From NCBI GenBank assembly GCA_002082245.2, contig NBTC02000002.1:3038001-3102000 (forward strand): a stretch of DNA of 64,000 bases, given 5' to 3'. This document shows positions 1 through 8,367 of the stretch, one piece after another (within the stretch, counting starts at the first letter, position 1; each line of letters begins with the position of its first letter). The translations under genes were made by a program, and so were the position numbers. Below the pieces are notes generated by a model. It did no database searches, was not told where the DNA came from, and saw only the letters and a list, made by a program, of their open reading frames with translations. The DNA comes from Yersinia enterocolitica. GTDB lineage: Bacteria > Pseudomonadota > Gammaproteobacteria > Enterobacterales > Enterobacteriaceae.

Positions 1-342
1 GGCCATAGAGATGGTGCCACGCAGGTTGCGCAGGCCGTTATCCGCTTCATTTTTGATTGGTGTTTTAGCAGTTTTCTGTTTGAAGTCAGCAGTAAAACCA
101 CCACCTTGAACCATAAAACCAGGGATAACACGGTGAAAAATAGTGTTGTTGTAGTAGCCGTTGTTAACATAATCAACGAAGTTTTGTGTTGAAACCGGGG
201 CCTTCTGGCTATTGAGTTCCAACTCAATATTCCCAACTGACGTCGTTAACAACACATGAGGCTCACCGGCAGCAAACGCTGCGGGGGCCACGGCGCTAAG
301 GGAACAAAGTGCAATGAAGGTCACTAAAGTACGTTTAAACAT
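1..342 (-). CDS. ppiA: Periplasmic peptidyl-prolyl cis-trans isomerase A (cyclophilin), 3' end outside window
   Basis: The 114 visible codons start with a typical Sec signal peptide ([20 protein letters not shown], then AAFA-A) and continue with a cyclophilin fold: [20 protein letters not shown] and then the catalytic stretch [14 protein letters not shown]. Cyclophilins catalyse cis-trans isomerisation of X-Pro bonds; the signal peptide places this one in the periplasm, as for E. coli PpiA. The family is about 190 residues, so roughly the last 75 are missing because the window starts inside the gene. It is transcribed leftward, away from the glucosidase gene. An AGGAAC purine stretch sits just before the ATG. 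Identification is firm; the C-terminus cannot be assessed. Confidence 0.95.
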   Translation of the reverse strand, partial: MFKRTLVTFIALCSLSAVAPAAFAAGEPHVLLTTSVGNIELELNSQKAPVSTQNFVDYVNNGYYNNTIFHRVIPGFMVQGGGFTADFKQKTAKTPIKNEADNGLRNLRGTISMA

Positions 343-600
343 TAACGGTTCCTTTCTGTAGGATGCGAACAACGGAAAAGCGCTTTGATTCTAGAGAGCT
401 GACCCGCGCAATGCCACCCATTTACGGAATTTTACGTAACAGAATGCGCATTTAGGCTGAAAAGCTGCCTCTTCAGCAGTTAAACCACACCATGATGATT
501 AATTAGCCAAATTAAACCATTCCCGCACTCCCAGGCAACAGTGGAATTCTGCTATAGGGATCACGTCTTGTTTATTTTCCTTTATCTTATCTGCCATTTT
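343..600. other. ppiA upstream region, no gene seen
   Basis: About 350 bases separate ppiA from the GH4 gene. They must hold the ppiA promoter. I see a weak inverted repeat (GCTGAA near 453, TTCAGC near 473) but no convincing operator, RNA gene or ERIC element here. The operator-like palindromes at its right side are listed separately. Confidence 0.5.
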
Positions 601-616
601 TGAGAGAAACATCTCA
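601..616. promoter_or_regulatory. Inverted repeat TGAGA-N6-TCTCA, possible second operator
   Basis: TGAGA GAAACA TCTCA lies 48 bp upstream of the perfect palindrome at 649-668 and shares its TGAGA/TCTCA arms, but with a 6-bp spacer instead of none. It could be an auxiliary operator for looping or simply a decayed copy. Inference only. Confidence 0.35.
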
Positions 617-648
617 TTTTGTTTTTGGTTAATCGCTAGTCTGCTTCC

Positions 649-668
649 AAATGAGAGCGCTCTCATTT
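649..668. promoter_or_regulatory. Perfect 20-bp palindrome, probable LacI-family operator
   Basis: AAATGAGAGCGCTCTCATTT is identical to its reverse complement over 20 bp. Its centre is a CG step, as usual for LacI/GalR-family operators. It ends 27 bp before the preferred glucosidase start at 696, overlapping the expected transcript start, where repressor binding would block expression. The LacI-type gene at 2237 just downstream is the obvious candidate to bind it. Confidence 0.75.
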
Positions 669-695
669 CTAATTAATCTATATGGAAGCCAAATG

Positions 696-2009
696 ATGAA
701 AACCTTTAAAATTGCCATTATCGGTGGCGGTAGTAGCTATACCCCGGAGTTGGTTGATGGGCTGATTCAGCGTATTGACCAGTTACCGGTCACTGAACTG
801 GCACTGGCTGATGTCGAATTGGGCCGTCAAAAAGTGGAAATCATTGCTGCATTAACCCGAAGAATGCTGGACCGGCATGGGCTAGAGCATGTAAAAGTCA
901 GCATTCACTTCTCACTGGATGACGCGATTGCCGGAGCCAGTTTTGTCCTGACACAGTTCCGTGTCGGCCAACTCCCTGCACGCGCCGCGGATGAACGTTT
1001 AGGGCTGAAATATAACCTGCTTGGGCAGGAAACTACCGGGGTTGGTGGGTTTGCCAAAGCTCTGCGTACCATTCCGGTGATGCTTGATATTGCCGCCAGA
1101 GTTGAGCGGTTAGCGCCGGATGCCTGGATCATTAACTTCACCAATCCAGCCGGTATCGTTACTGAAGCAGTGACACGTTATAGCAAAGCGAAAATCATCG
1201 GCTTGTGTAATGTCCCAATCAGCATGCACCATATGATTGCCAACTTGCTCCACGCACCTTATGAAGATATCCAACTGCGCTTTGCCGGGCTAAATCATAT
1301 GGTGTGGGTGCATGAGGTGTTACAACGTGGCAAAGATGTTACCGCCGAGGTACTGGACATGTTGTGTGACGGGGCCTCACTAACCATGAACAACATTAAG
1401 GAAGCACCATGGCCGCCAGAGTTCCTGCGGGCAATGGGGGCGATTCCTTGTCCGTATCATCGCTATTTCTATCAGACTCAGGATATGTTGGCAGAAGAGA
1501 TGGCCGCAGCAGCCGAGCGTGGCACCCGTGCGGAACAAGTTATGCAGGTAGAAAAAGAGCTGTTCGAGCTGTACGCTGATCCGCATTTGGACAGTAAACC
1601 AGAGCAACTCAGCTTCCGTGGCGGATCATTTTATTCTGAAGTTGCACTGGAACTTATTCGTGCCATTCATAATAATTTAGGTACGCAACTTGTTGTCAAT
1701 ACAACAAACCGGGGTGCAATTCGCGGTTTATCTGACGGCTCAGTAGTAGAAACTAACTGTATTGTTGATGCACAAGGTGCACACCCACTCACCTTCGGCC
1801 CATTACCTGTTGCTATGCATGGGTTGACCCAGCAAGTAAAAGCCTACGAGCGCCTGACTATTGAAGCTGCGGTTCACGGTGACCGTCGTAGTGCCTTGTT
1901 GGCGTTAGTGACTAACCCACTGATTGCTAACGCCAGCATTGCTCAGCCACTATTGGAGGAAGTTCTACAGGTAAATAAACCTTACTTGCCTCAGTTCACA
2001 GAACTGTGA
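696..2009 (+). CDS. Glycoside hydrolase family 4, 6-phospho-beta-glucosidase type
   Basis: A 437-residue GH4 enzyme. These enzymes use NAD+ and a divalent metal to cleave 6-phospho-glucosides by an oxidation-elimination mechanism in the cytoplasm. Seen: an N-terminal dinucleotide-binding motif (IIGGGSSYTPELVDG, residues 8-22), the metal/substrate stretch GLCNVP with its Cys, NHM further on, and TNPAGIVTEA, all characteristic of the CelF/ChbF/LicH branch. Two adjacent ATG codons (693, 696) follow GGAAG at 684; the second has better spacing and gives MKTFKIAIIGGG. A longer start at 651 would lie in the operator and is unlikely. No PTS transporter is adjacent, so the phosphorylated substrate must be imported by a system encoded elsewhere. 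Substrate (cellobiose-, chitobiose- or aryl-glucoside-phosphate) cannot be decided. Confidence 0.88.
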   Translation: MKTFKIAIIGGGSSYTPELVDGLIQRIDQLPVTELALADVELGRQKVEIIAALTRRMLDRHGLEHVKVSIHFSLDDAIAGASFVLTQFRVGQLPARAADERLGLKYNLLGQETTGVGGFAKALRTIPVMLDIAARVERLAPDAWIINFTNPAGIVTEAVTRYSKAKIIGLCNVPISMHHMIANLLHAPYEDIQLRFAGLNHMVWVHEVLQRGKDVTAEVLDMLCDGASLTMNNIKEAPWPPEFLRAMGAIPCPYHRYFYQTQDMLAEEMAAAAERGTRAEQVMQVEKELFELYADPHLDSKPEQLSFRGGSFYSEVALELIRAIHNNLGTQLVVNTTNRGAIRGLSDGSVVETNCIVDAQGAHPLTFGPLPVAMHGLTQQVKAYERLTIEAAVHGDRRSALLALVTNPLIANASIAQPLLEEVLQVNKPYLPQFTEL

Positions 2010-2043
2010 TGGTAAATTAACTATTGTTGCGGGTTCTGACTTT

Positions 2044-2215
2044 ATACCCAACGCTATAGGCGTTATAGCCAGATAACCCGCACAAATCCCGATGAACTTG
2101 CGCAATCAAGCGATTCGGGTGACCAATCGGCAGATTTGAATGCTGATTGCTGCGGTCTGGAGTGAGTCACGAACGCCGCTAACCCCCTGCGGCCTCAATA
2201 GCCAAGGGTTACTTT
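2044..2215. repeat. Degenerate ERIC-like sequence
   Basis: The core CAAATCCCGATGAACTTGCG followed by CAAGCGATTCGGGTGACCAA resembles the ERIC centre, and the far end (CCCTGCGGCCTCAATAGCCAAGGG) resembles the end of the short repeat at 58153-58221. It looks like a decayed or composite element between the glucosidase and its regulator. Borders are approximate. Confidence 0.5.
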
Positions 2216-2236
2216 TAGCCTAAACAGGAGCATGAA

Positions 2237-3223
2237 ATGGTTACACTGGAAGACGTCGCGGTATTAGCCGGGGTTTCCCGCGCTACGGTTTCCCGCGTGG
2301 TCAACGGTGATACCAATGTCAAAACCCTGACCCGCGAAAAGGTTGAACAAGCGGTCGCGGTATTGGGTTACACCCCAAACCCTGCCGCACGTGCACTGGC
2401 TTCCAGCCAAAGTAATACCTTGGGGTTGGTGACAACCTCATATCGCGGTGGCTTTTTTGGCGCGTTGATGGACTTCGTACAAACCGAAACAGAATCACAG
2501 GGTAAGCAGTTATTGGTCACCCAAGGGCGGGATAATGCTGATAAAGAGTGGCAGGCAATTCAGCGCCTGTATAACTTACGCTGCGATGGTTTAATCCTCC
2601 ATGTACGTTTTCTCAGTGACGAGAAACTGCAACAACTTGCAGCGGCAGGCCGGTCATTTGTGTTATTAGACAGGATGGTTCCCGGTCTTGAATCCCGCTG
2701 TGTGACCTTTGATCACCGGCATGCGAGTCAGATGGCGACTCAGGTACTTATCGATGCAGGCCACCGTCATATTGCCTGTATCAGTGGTTCTTCTCAGCGC
2801 TATTCCAGTGTGTTACGCCGTCAGGGTTTTTTGGATGCCATGCAACTCGCAGGTTTAGAACCTACCGCCTGTGTGGAAGGCGTTTACGATCTGGAAAGTG
2901 GCTATCAACGCGCGGACGAGATCTTAAAGCGGCCTCGCCTACCAACCGCTATCTATTGCTGTAACGAAGAAATGGCAATCGGCGCGCTGTTGGCTATTAA
3001 TAAACACCATTTGCAGGTGCCACAGGACATTTCATTGATTTGCTATGACAGTGGCGAACGCGCTCCTTTTGTTAGTCCGGCATTAACCAGTCTGCATTTC
3101 CCGATTGTTGGAATGGCGCAATTCGCCACCCAGTTGTTGATTAATCCGCAGCTCCCCAGTGCCAGTTTCCCGCCAACAATTATTATGCGCGATTCTGTTA
3201 TGCCACCGAAACAACTCCGCTAG
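2237..3223 (+). CDS. LacI/GalR-family transcriptional regulator
   Basis: A 328-residue protein with an N-terminal LacI helix-turn-helix (MVTLEDVAVLAGVSRATVSR, residues 1-20, then VVNGD and a hinge around PAARALA, residues 50-56) and a periplasmic-binding-protein-like effector domain (residues ~60-325, including LGLVTTS, GHRHIACISGS and CCNEEMAIGAL). The ATG follows AGGAG. It resembles AscG-type regulators of beta-glucoside operons. Its position directly after the GH4 gene, and the perfect palindrome before that gene, suggest it controls the glucosidase and probably itself. The ligand is unknown; a phosphorylated or free disaccharide is likely by family precedent. Confidence 0.9.
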   Translation: MVTLEDVAVLAGVSRATVSRVVNGDTNVKTLTREKVEQAVAVLGYTPNPAARALASSQSNTLGLVTTSYRGGFFGALMDFVQTETESQGKQLLVTQGRDNADKEWQAIQRLYNLRCDGLILHVRFLSDEKLQQLAAAGRSFVLLDRMVPGLESRCVTFDHRHASQMATQVLIDAGHRHIACISGSSQRYSSVLRRQGFLDAMQLAGLEPTACVEGVYDLESGYQRADEILKRPRLPTAIYCCNEEMAIGALLAINKHHLQVPQDISLICYDSGERAPFVSPALTSLHFPIVGMAQFATQLLINPQLPSASFPPTIIMRDSVMPPKQLR

Positions 3224-3288
3224 TCAGCCCCGGTGGCAAGTTATCGCTCTTTCCTGCTTATCTCTCTTTTCGTTCATGAAGATAGCGA

Positions 3289-3413
3289 ATGTTATTGGCG
3301 TTGCTGGCACAGAATAAACCTTATCAGAGGCTCATCACCCGCATCACTCACATGAATAAGTGATGCGACTGCGTGCCTAACACCCCTATTGCTTCACGTA
3401 CCAAGGGTCGCTC
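3289..3413. repeat. Degenerate ERIC-like sequence
   Basis: Between the convergent regulator and TonB receptor genes. The segment starts with TTATTGGCGTTGCTGGCA, contains CATCACTCACATGAATAAGTG and ends ACGTACCAAGGGT, matching pieces of ERIC and of the short repeat near 58153. Heavily decayed; borders approximate. Confidence 0.45.
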
Positions 3414-3415
3414 TA

Positions 3416-5458
3416 TTAAAACGTCACATTCAACTTTGCCCAAAGAGTTCGACCCGGCTCATTCAACGACGTATTAGCCGAGTACCCAAATCCACTATTA
3501 CCGGCCAGATTGAGGTGCTCGCTGTACGCTTTATTCAGTAGATTATCGATACCAGTGCTGACTTTGACTTGTTTTGTAACCTTGTAAGCCACATTGGCAG
3601 ACAGCACACCGAAGCCCGCACTATCAGCAAAGTCTTTACCTACCACATTCCCTTCGTTAATCGCGACCCGGTGCTGGCTGCTGACTAACCGCCATAATGC
3701 CGTGCTGCTCCAATCCCCTGCTTCAAACGTCAATCCTAACCGTGCTTCAAGGGGAGGGATTTGCGGCAACGGACGATGATTACTGGTATTTTTCCCCCAG
3801 GCATAAGCCAGGCTGGCGTCAGCTTTCCAATTGTCGTTAAAGGCATAGCCGGCCCCCATCTCACCCCCCATAATAGTTGCGTTGATATTATCTGCCTGAC
3901 TGATGCGCAGATTGTTCGGGTCATACTTGAACAAAATGAAATCATTGACCCGACCAAGATAAGCAGAGACCCAACTGTTGAGCTGCTTACCATTGTATTG
4001 CGCGCCAATATCAAGTTGAGTGGTCTTTTCACTCTTCACCCCCTCAAAAGCACTGCTGGAGCCAACAGGCCCGAACGTCGGCGAAAATAGCTCCCAATAA
4101 TCAGGAAAACGCTGCGTATGGCCCAAACCGGCGTACCACATCACCGGTAAGTCAGCCAGATTATGCTCAAAACGCATGAAACCGGCGGGGAGCGTTGCAG
4201 AGCGTGTCGGTTGAAAAGCACGGGCATAATTGGTGACTTCATGATGGTCAATGCGGGCACCGGTAATCAGTTTATCCTGATCGCTGGCACTCCAGGTCAG
4301 TTCGCTAAACAAGCCGTTGCTGGTAAAGCGAGCATCTTTATCCCAATGGCCTTGTTTATTTTTACGGTGCGTATTGGTTTGCAAATCAGTACCCGCCTCC
4401 AATTTCAGATCCCGCCACAACCAAGTGCCCATGACCCGGCCCCCCATCGTGCGCCGGTCCACATTACTGGACATCGCCATCATCGGTGGTGTGCGTAAGG
4501 TATTGTTATCCATAATGTGATTGGCATAATTGTAGTAGACTTTGGCTTCAATTTTATCCAACACGTCACCGATATTTGTTTTTTCAAAGCGTGCGCCCAG
4601 ACTCTCGCGCAAGAACTGGGAACCGTCCATACCGCGCCCGGCATACCTTGCTTCACCGTCACCTTTACCCGCCGTTAGCTCGAGCAACGTATCGCTGTCT
4701 GGTGTCCAGCCCACGGCGATATCGGCATTCCATTTATCCCATTTCGAGGGCACCCGCGCCCCATTGCCATCTTTGTAATCACCAGCCTGAGACTGATTAC
4801 CCATCATGCGCAAATAGCCTTGCTCGTTACCTAAACTGGTATCGAGATTTTTATCCCAGCGACCATTAGAGCCCACCAATAGACTGGCATTCCCTTTGAT
4901 GCCCGCCTGGTCAAAGTGAGGGGGTTGCCGCTCAAACAAAATAGTACCGGCGGAAGCACCAGCCCCCCACAACACCGATTGTGGTCCCTTCACTACGGTC
5001 AGCAGGTCAAAACTCTCTGGTGAAATATAGGATGTGGGCGCGTCCATCCTTGATGGGCAGGCCCCCAGTGTTTCCCCACCATCTGTCAGAATTTTTATCC
5101 GTGAACCAAACATGCCACGGAACACCACATCCCCATTGGTACCCCCATTACGGATTTGCGAGAAACCGGGGATAGTTTTCAGATAGTCAGCCCCATCACT
5201 GGCGGGAACAGGTTGGCGCGGCGCTTTAGGCGAGGTCACGATAACCAGCGGCGAATGAAGAGGCGCGCTAACAGTTATGACATCAGCATCATTGAGTTTT
5301 TTATCACTGCTATCGTTGATGGTGTTATTCGCCACCGGATCATGAGTCATCAGATGATCATGCGTAGCGGCAACGGTATTTAAGGCAAATACCGAAAAAG
5401 CAGCGGTTACTGCGCATGCTAATAATGTTTTTTTATAGGTTTTACTCTTGCCAGACAT
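3416..5458 (-). CDS. TonB-dependent outer-membrane receptor, copper (OprC/NosA) type
   Basis: A 680-residue outer-membrane receptor: signal peptide (residues 1 to ~31), a His/Met-containing mature N-terminus (THDHLMTHD, 32-40), a TonB-box-like stretch (DVITVSAP, 59-66), plug domain (to ~185, with FRGMFGSRIKILTDG and VVKGPQSVLWG) and a beta-barrel ending in the typical C-terminal aromatic residue (LNVTF). The plug motif GACPSRMDAPTSYI with Cys134 is the signature I associate with the copper-receptor subfamily (OprC, NosA) rather than siderophore receptors. The DUF2946 gene upstream (81 bp gap, same strand) often accompanies such receptors, supporting metal import. Substrate is inferred, not shown; another metal or metallophore remains possible. 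Confidence 0.85.
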   Translation of the reverse strand: MSGKSKTYKKTLLACAVTAAFSVFALNTVAATHDHLMTHDPVANNTINDSSDKKLNDADVITVSAPLHSPLVIVTSPKAPRQPVPASDGADYLKTIPGFSQIRNGGTNGDVVFRGMFGSRIKILTDGGETLGACPSRMDAPTSYISPESFDLLTVVKGPQSVLWGAGASAGTILFERQPPHFDQAGIKGNASLLVGSNGRWDKNLDTSLGNEQGYLRMMGNQSQAGDYKDGNGARVPSKWDKWNADIAVGWTPDSDTLLELTAGKGDGEARYAGRGMDGSQFLRESLGARFEKTNIGDVLDKIEAKVYYNYANHIMDNNTLRTPPMMAMSSNVDRRTMGGRVMGTWLWRDLKLEAGTDLQTNTHRKNKQGHWDKDARFTSNGLFSELTWSASDQDKLITGARIDHHEVTNYARAFQPTRSATLPAGFMRFEHNLADLPVMWYAGLGHTQRFPDYWELFSPTFGPVGSSSAFEGVKSEKTTQLDIGAQYNGKQLNSWVSAYLGRVNDFILFKYDPNNLRISQADNINATIMGGEMGAGYAFNDNWKADASLAYAWGKNTSNHRPLPQIPPLEARLGLTFEAGDWSSTALWRLVSSQHRVAINEGNVVGKDFADSAGFGVLSANVAYKVTKQVKVSTGIDNLLNKAYSEHLNLAGNSGFGYSANTSLNEPGRTLWAKLNVTF

Positions 5459-5539
5459 AATTATTCCTTGGGCAATACAAATTACTCCGGTGAGTATTTA
5501 TCCACACCAGAAAAATGGTTTTTATTTTTTATCGGATTA

Positions 5540-5992
5540 TCAGGAATAAAAGGCAGGTGGTGCGCGTGGTTGGCTCTCTGAATAGGTATCTTGAATAATT
5601 AACCAATAGATAAATAACGGCGGAGGGATCTCGGCTAACAGTAGTGCAGAGCGAATATCCGCTTTGGAAGCTGTATTCAGTAGGGGCAAATGAGTCAGTA
5701 ATACACAATAACCACAAGCTGCATGATCCATCATCATGCCATCATGACCGCCTCCGGCCTGTGCGGTATTGCTATGTTGGGCCGTTGCCTGGCTCTGTTG
5801 ATGGTCAGCGTGATGCGCCATATCCATAGCACAATTGGCCTTAGCAGCACTCACACTCATCGTTGAGATGGTTTTTTGCTCATACGAAAGCGCCAGTGAA
5901 ACTGAAACCACCGGAGCGATAAATAACATCAGGATCGCCGCTATCCCCAACCAGGCAGAAAAGCGCCTTCTTTGATAAAGAATTTGGCTCAA
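5540..5992 (-). CDS. DUF2946-type His/Met-rich membrane or secreted protein, probable copper partner
   Basis: A 150-residue protein with one N-terminal hydrophobic segment (~13-38), a His/Met-rich middle (MDMAHHADH at 56-64, HDGMMMDH at 83-90), CGYC at 93-96 followed by VLLTHLPLL, and a second hydrophobic stretch near the end. MDHAACGYCVLL is typical of DUF2946, a family repeatedly found beside copper-type TonB receptors; its function is unknown and a role in periplasmic copper handling is inference. No in-frame ATG precedes the hydrophobic segment, so I use TTG at 5990-5992, which overlaps the stop of the short ORF at 5989-6039. An internal ATG (Met22) is the alternative start. It is the first main gene of a likely two-gene operon with the receptor. 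Confidence 0.72.
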   Translation of the reverse strand: MSQILYQRRRFSAWLGIAAILMLFIAPVVSVSLALSYEQKTISTMSVSAAKANCAMDMAHHADHQQSQATAQHSNTAQAGGGHDGMMMDHAACGYCVLLTHLPLLNTASKADIRSALLLAEIPPPLFIYWLIIQDTYSESQPRAPPAFYS

Positions 5993-6039
5993 CGGCAGCC
6001 TATCGCCGTTGGTGTTACATCGGTGTTCACGCTTCTCAT
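5989..6039 (-). CDS. Short leader ORF (16 codons) overlapping the DUF2946 gene
   Basis: ATG AGA AGC GTG AAC ... GGC TGC CGT TGA, preceded by AAGGA about 9 nt upstream. Its TGA overlaps the TTG start of the DUF2946 gene (sequence TTGA), a geometry typical of translational coupling. The main gene has no good Shine-Dalgarno of its own at the TTG, so ribosomes arriving through this leader may be what starts it. A preceding in-frame GTG gives one extra residue. Could be chance; conservation would decide. Confidence 0.4.
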   Translation of the reverse strand: MRSVNTDVTPTAIGCR

Positions 6040-6111
6040 CACGATAAATTCCTTTATATCGATGAAAAAAAGAAAGTAAGGAGGATTAATTATCTGTTTT
6101 ATTAATAGTTT

Positions 6112-6238
6112 TATACCCAAGTTACTTTGAGATGCAGGTAGACGGCAACCGAGCAAATCCCCTGCAGCTTAGATAACTAAGTGACTGGGCTGAGCAAGGG
6201 CTGCCAACACCCCTGTATCTTGAAGGGCGACCGGTATA
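6112..6238. repeat. ERIC element, full length (127 bp)
   Basis: Begins TATACCCAAGTTACTTTGAG, ends GGCGACCGGTATA, and contains CCCCTGCAGCTTAGATAACTAAGTGACTGGGCTGAGC in the middle (two adjacent 19-bp pieces), close to the sequences behind the classic ERIC primers. It lies between the divergent DUF2946 and tsgA genes, upstream of both. Confidence 0.9.
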
Positions 6239-6554
6239 TGAGTTTTTACTGATCTACAAGCGGGGCAAATCATACCTGAAGCAACCTTAACACGACCCAC
6301 ACTTTAATAGAATTAAGAATCTTTATCATTTGAGGCCGCATCGTAATCTGTGACGGCTCACTATTATTCGCAATTGCTTTTCAGTCATTACATTAAAAGT
6401 TGAATGTAAATCACAAAAACTCACTATGCCTGTGCTAGGATCCGCCGCCTTAGTGCTGAAAACCGGTTTGACCTCCTTTTAGCCCTATGTCCGTTTTTAG
6501 CAATTATCTGTCTTTAACTCTTTATTTATTTGATACTGACGCACAGGCCTATTT

Positions 6555-7295
6555 ATGAATAACAGCAATCGCATTCGGCTCACTTGGATCAGTTACTTCT
6601 CTTACGCCCTTACTGGTGCGTTAGTTATTGTCACCGGGATGGTGATGGGGAATATCGCAGAGTATTTCAATCTGCCTATTGCCAGTATGAGTAACACATT
6701 TACTTTCCTTAACGCGGGTATTTTAATCTCCATCTTCCTCAATGCCTGGTTAATGGAAATCATTCCATTAAAACGCCAGTTGGTGTTTGGCTTTATTCTG
6801 ATGTTGATTGCTATCGCCGGATTGATGGTTGGCCATAATCTAATGGTCTTCTCAATCAGCATGTTCATCCTCGGGGTGGTCAGCGGGATAACCATGTCGA
6901 TTGGTACCTTCCTGATAACCCATATGTACGAGGGGCGTCAGCGCGGTTCACGCCTGCTGTTTACCGATTCGTTCTTCAGTATGGCTGGGATGATTTTCCC
7001 TGTCGCCGCCGCAATGCTGCTGGCACGCCATATCGAATGGTACTGGGTGTACGCTTGTATCGGCCTGCTGTATGTCGGTATTTTTGTGCTAACACTGTGC
7101 TCTGAGTTCCCAGTTCTGGGCCACAAAGCCGCTGATCAAAGCAAACCGGTCGCGAAAGAGAAATGGGGGGTTGGCGTGCTGTTCCTGTCGATTGCCGCAT
7201 TGTGCTATATCCTTGGCCAACTTGGTTTTATCCAGTGGGTACCGGAATACGCTACCAAAACGAATGGAAGGGACTTCCCCTGGATATGCGCCTGA
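6555..7295 (+). pseudogene. tsgA: tsgA 5' part, truncated by an insertion sequence
   Basis: Codes for the first ~236 residues of TsgA, a major-facilitator-superfamily membrane protein of about 394 residues in E. coli, with many hydrophobic helices and the conserved end [11 protein letters not shown]. TsgA-specific sequence stops at about 7262; the frame then reads ~10 residues into the insertion sequence and stops at 7293-7295. The remainder of tsgA reappears in the same frame at 8628. The protein made would lack about five helices and is almost certainly inactive. Function of TsgA is poorly known; in Salmonella it was named as a tellurite/selenite/gold-inducible gene. The ERIC element lies in its upstream region. 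Confidence 0.92.
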
Positions 7296-7344
7296 TTAAC
7301 TCTTATGCAATCATGGGGTAAACATAGCCCCGGAGGGATTCGTT

Positions 7345-8367
7345 ATGACCATCACTACTGTCGGTATCGATCTTGCTAAAAATGTGTTTGCTGTTCACTG
7401 CGTTGACCAACACGGTAAAACTGTTCTGGTTAAACCCAAAGTACCGCGTGCTGCGCTTCCTGAGCTGATTGCCAGTTTACCTCCCTGTGTTATCGGGATG
7501 GAGGCATGCTCTGGGGCTCACTACTGGGCAAGGTTGTTTCGGCAGTATGGTCATGAACCGCGCCTGATGGCAGCTAAATTTGTATCGCCTTACCGTATGG
7601 CAGGTAAATCAGGGAAAAATGATGCTGCTGATGCTCAGGCTATCTGTGAAGCTGTTCGTCGTCCGCATATGCGGTTCGTACCAGTGAAAGACGAAAGCCA
7701 GCAGGCCATGCAGTGTTTACATCGTACCCGGCAAGGTTTTATCGAAGAGAAAACAGCAACATATAATCGCCTGCGAGGGTTGATCTCTGAATTCGGCGTC
7801 ATCGCTCCACAAAGTACAGATGCCCTGCGCCACATGGTATCTGAACAGAAGAAATCTTTGCCGCTTCAGGTTCAGCAATGTGTTGATGACCTGCTGAAAC
7901 ACATTGATCGCATTGAAAATAACGTTACTGAATATGACCGGATCCTGTCCCGCATGGCAAAAGCGGATCACCGCAGCCAACGACTGATGGAACTGAAAGG
8001 GATTGGCCCCACAACAGCCTGTGCTCTGGTCGCCAGTATCGGTAATGCACACGATTTTAAAAATGGACGACAACTGGCAGCTTGGCTGGGACTAACGCCA
8101 TCGCAATATAGTAGCGGCGGAAAATCAAAGCTTGGCAGGATAACGAAGGCGGGCGATTCGTATCTACGAACGCTGTTGGTCCAGGGCGCTCGTTCAGTTC
8201 TGATTGGCGCCGAGAAAAAGACAGACTCATTCAGTCGTTGGGTTTGCTCGCTAGTTGAGCGCAGAGGATACTGGCGTGCCGTTGTGGCCATAGCGGCTAA
8301 AAATGCAAGACTGTGCTGGGCATCACTACATTATGGTGATGATTTCAGGTTGTACTCAGTGAGCTAA
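7345..8367 (+). CDS. IS110-family (DEDD) transposase/recombinase
   Basis: A 340-residue transposase with the N-terminal DEDD RuvC-like domain (Asp9 in VGIDLAKN, Glu53 in GMEACSGAHYW, Asp93 and Asp96 in GKNDAADAQAI) and the C-terminal Transposase_20 domain (LKGIGPTTACALVA, then GLTPSQYSSGGKSKLGRI with the conserved Ser-rich patch, ~residues 250-268). It starts at ATG 7345 after GGAGG at 7332. These enzymes cut and rejoin DNA guided by an RNA encoded in the element. The frame is intact over the full family length, so the element may still be active. Confidence 0.95.
   Translation: MTITTVGIDLAKNVFAVHCVDQHGKTVLVKPKVPRAALPELIASLPPCVIGMEACSGAHYWARLFRQYGHEPRLMAAKFVSPYRMAGKSGKNDAADAQAICEAVRRPHMRFVPVKDESQQAMQCLHRTRQGFIEEKTATYNRLRGLISEFGVIAPQSTDALRHMVSEQKKSLPLQVQQCVDDLLKHIDRIENNVTEYDRILSRMAKADHRSQRLMELKGIGPTTACALVASIGNAHDFKNGRQLAAWLGLTPSQYSSGGKSKLGRITKAGDSYLRTLLVQGARSVLIGAEKKTDSFSRWVCSLVERRGYWRAVVAIAAKNARLCWASLHYGDDFRLYSVS

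Noticed and set aside
4163..5383. Several rightward reading frames within the TonB receptor gene
   Set aside because: They are shadows of a 680-codon gene with clear motifs.
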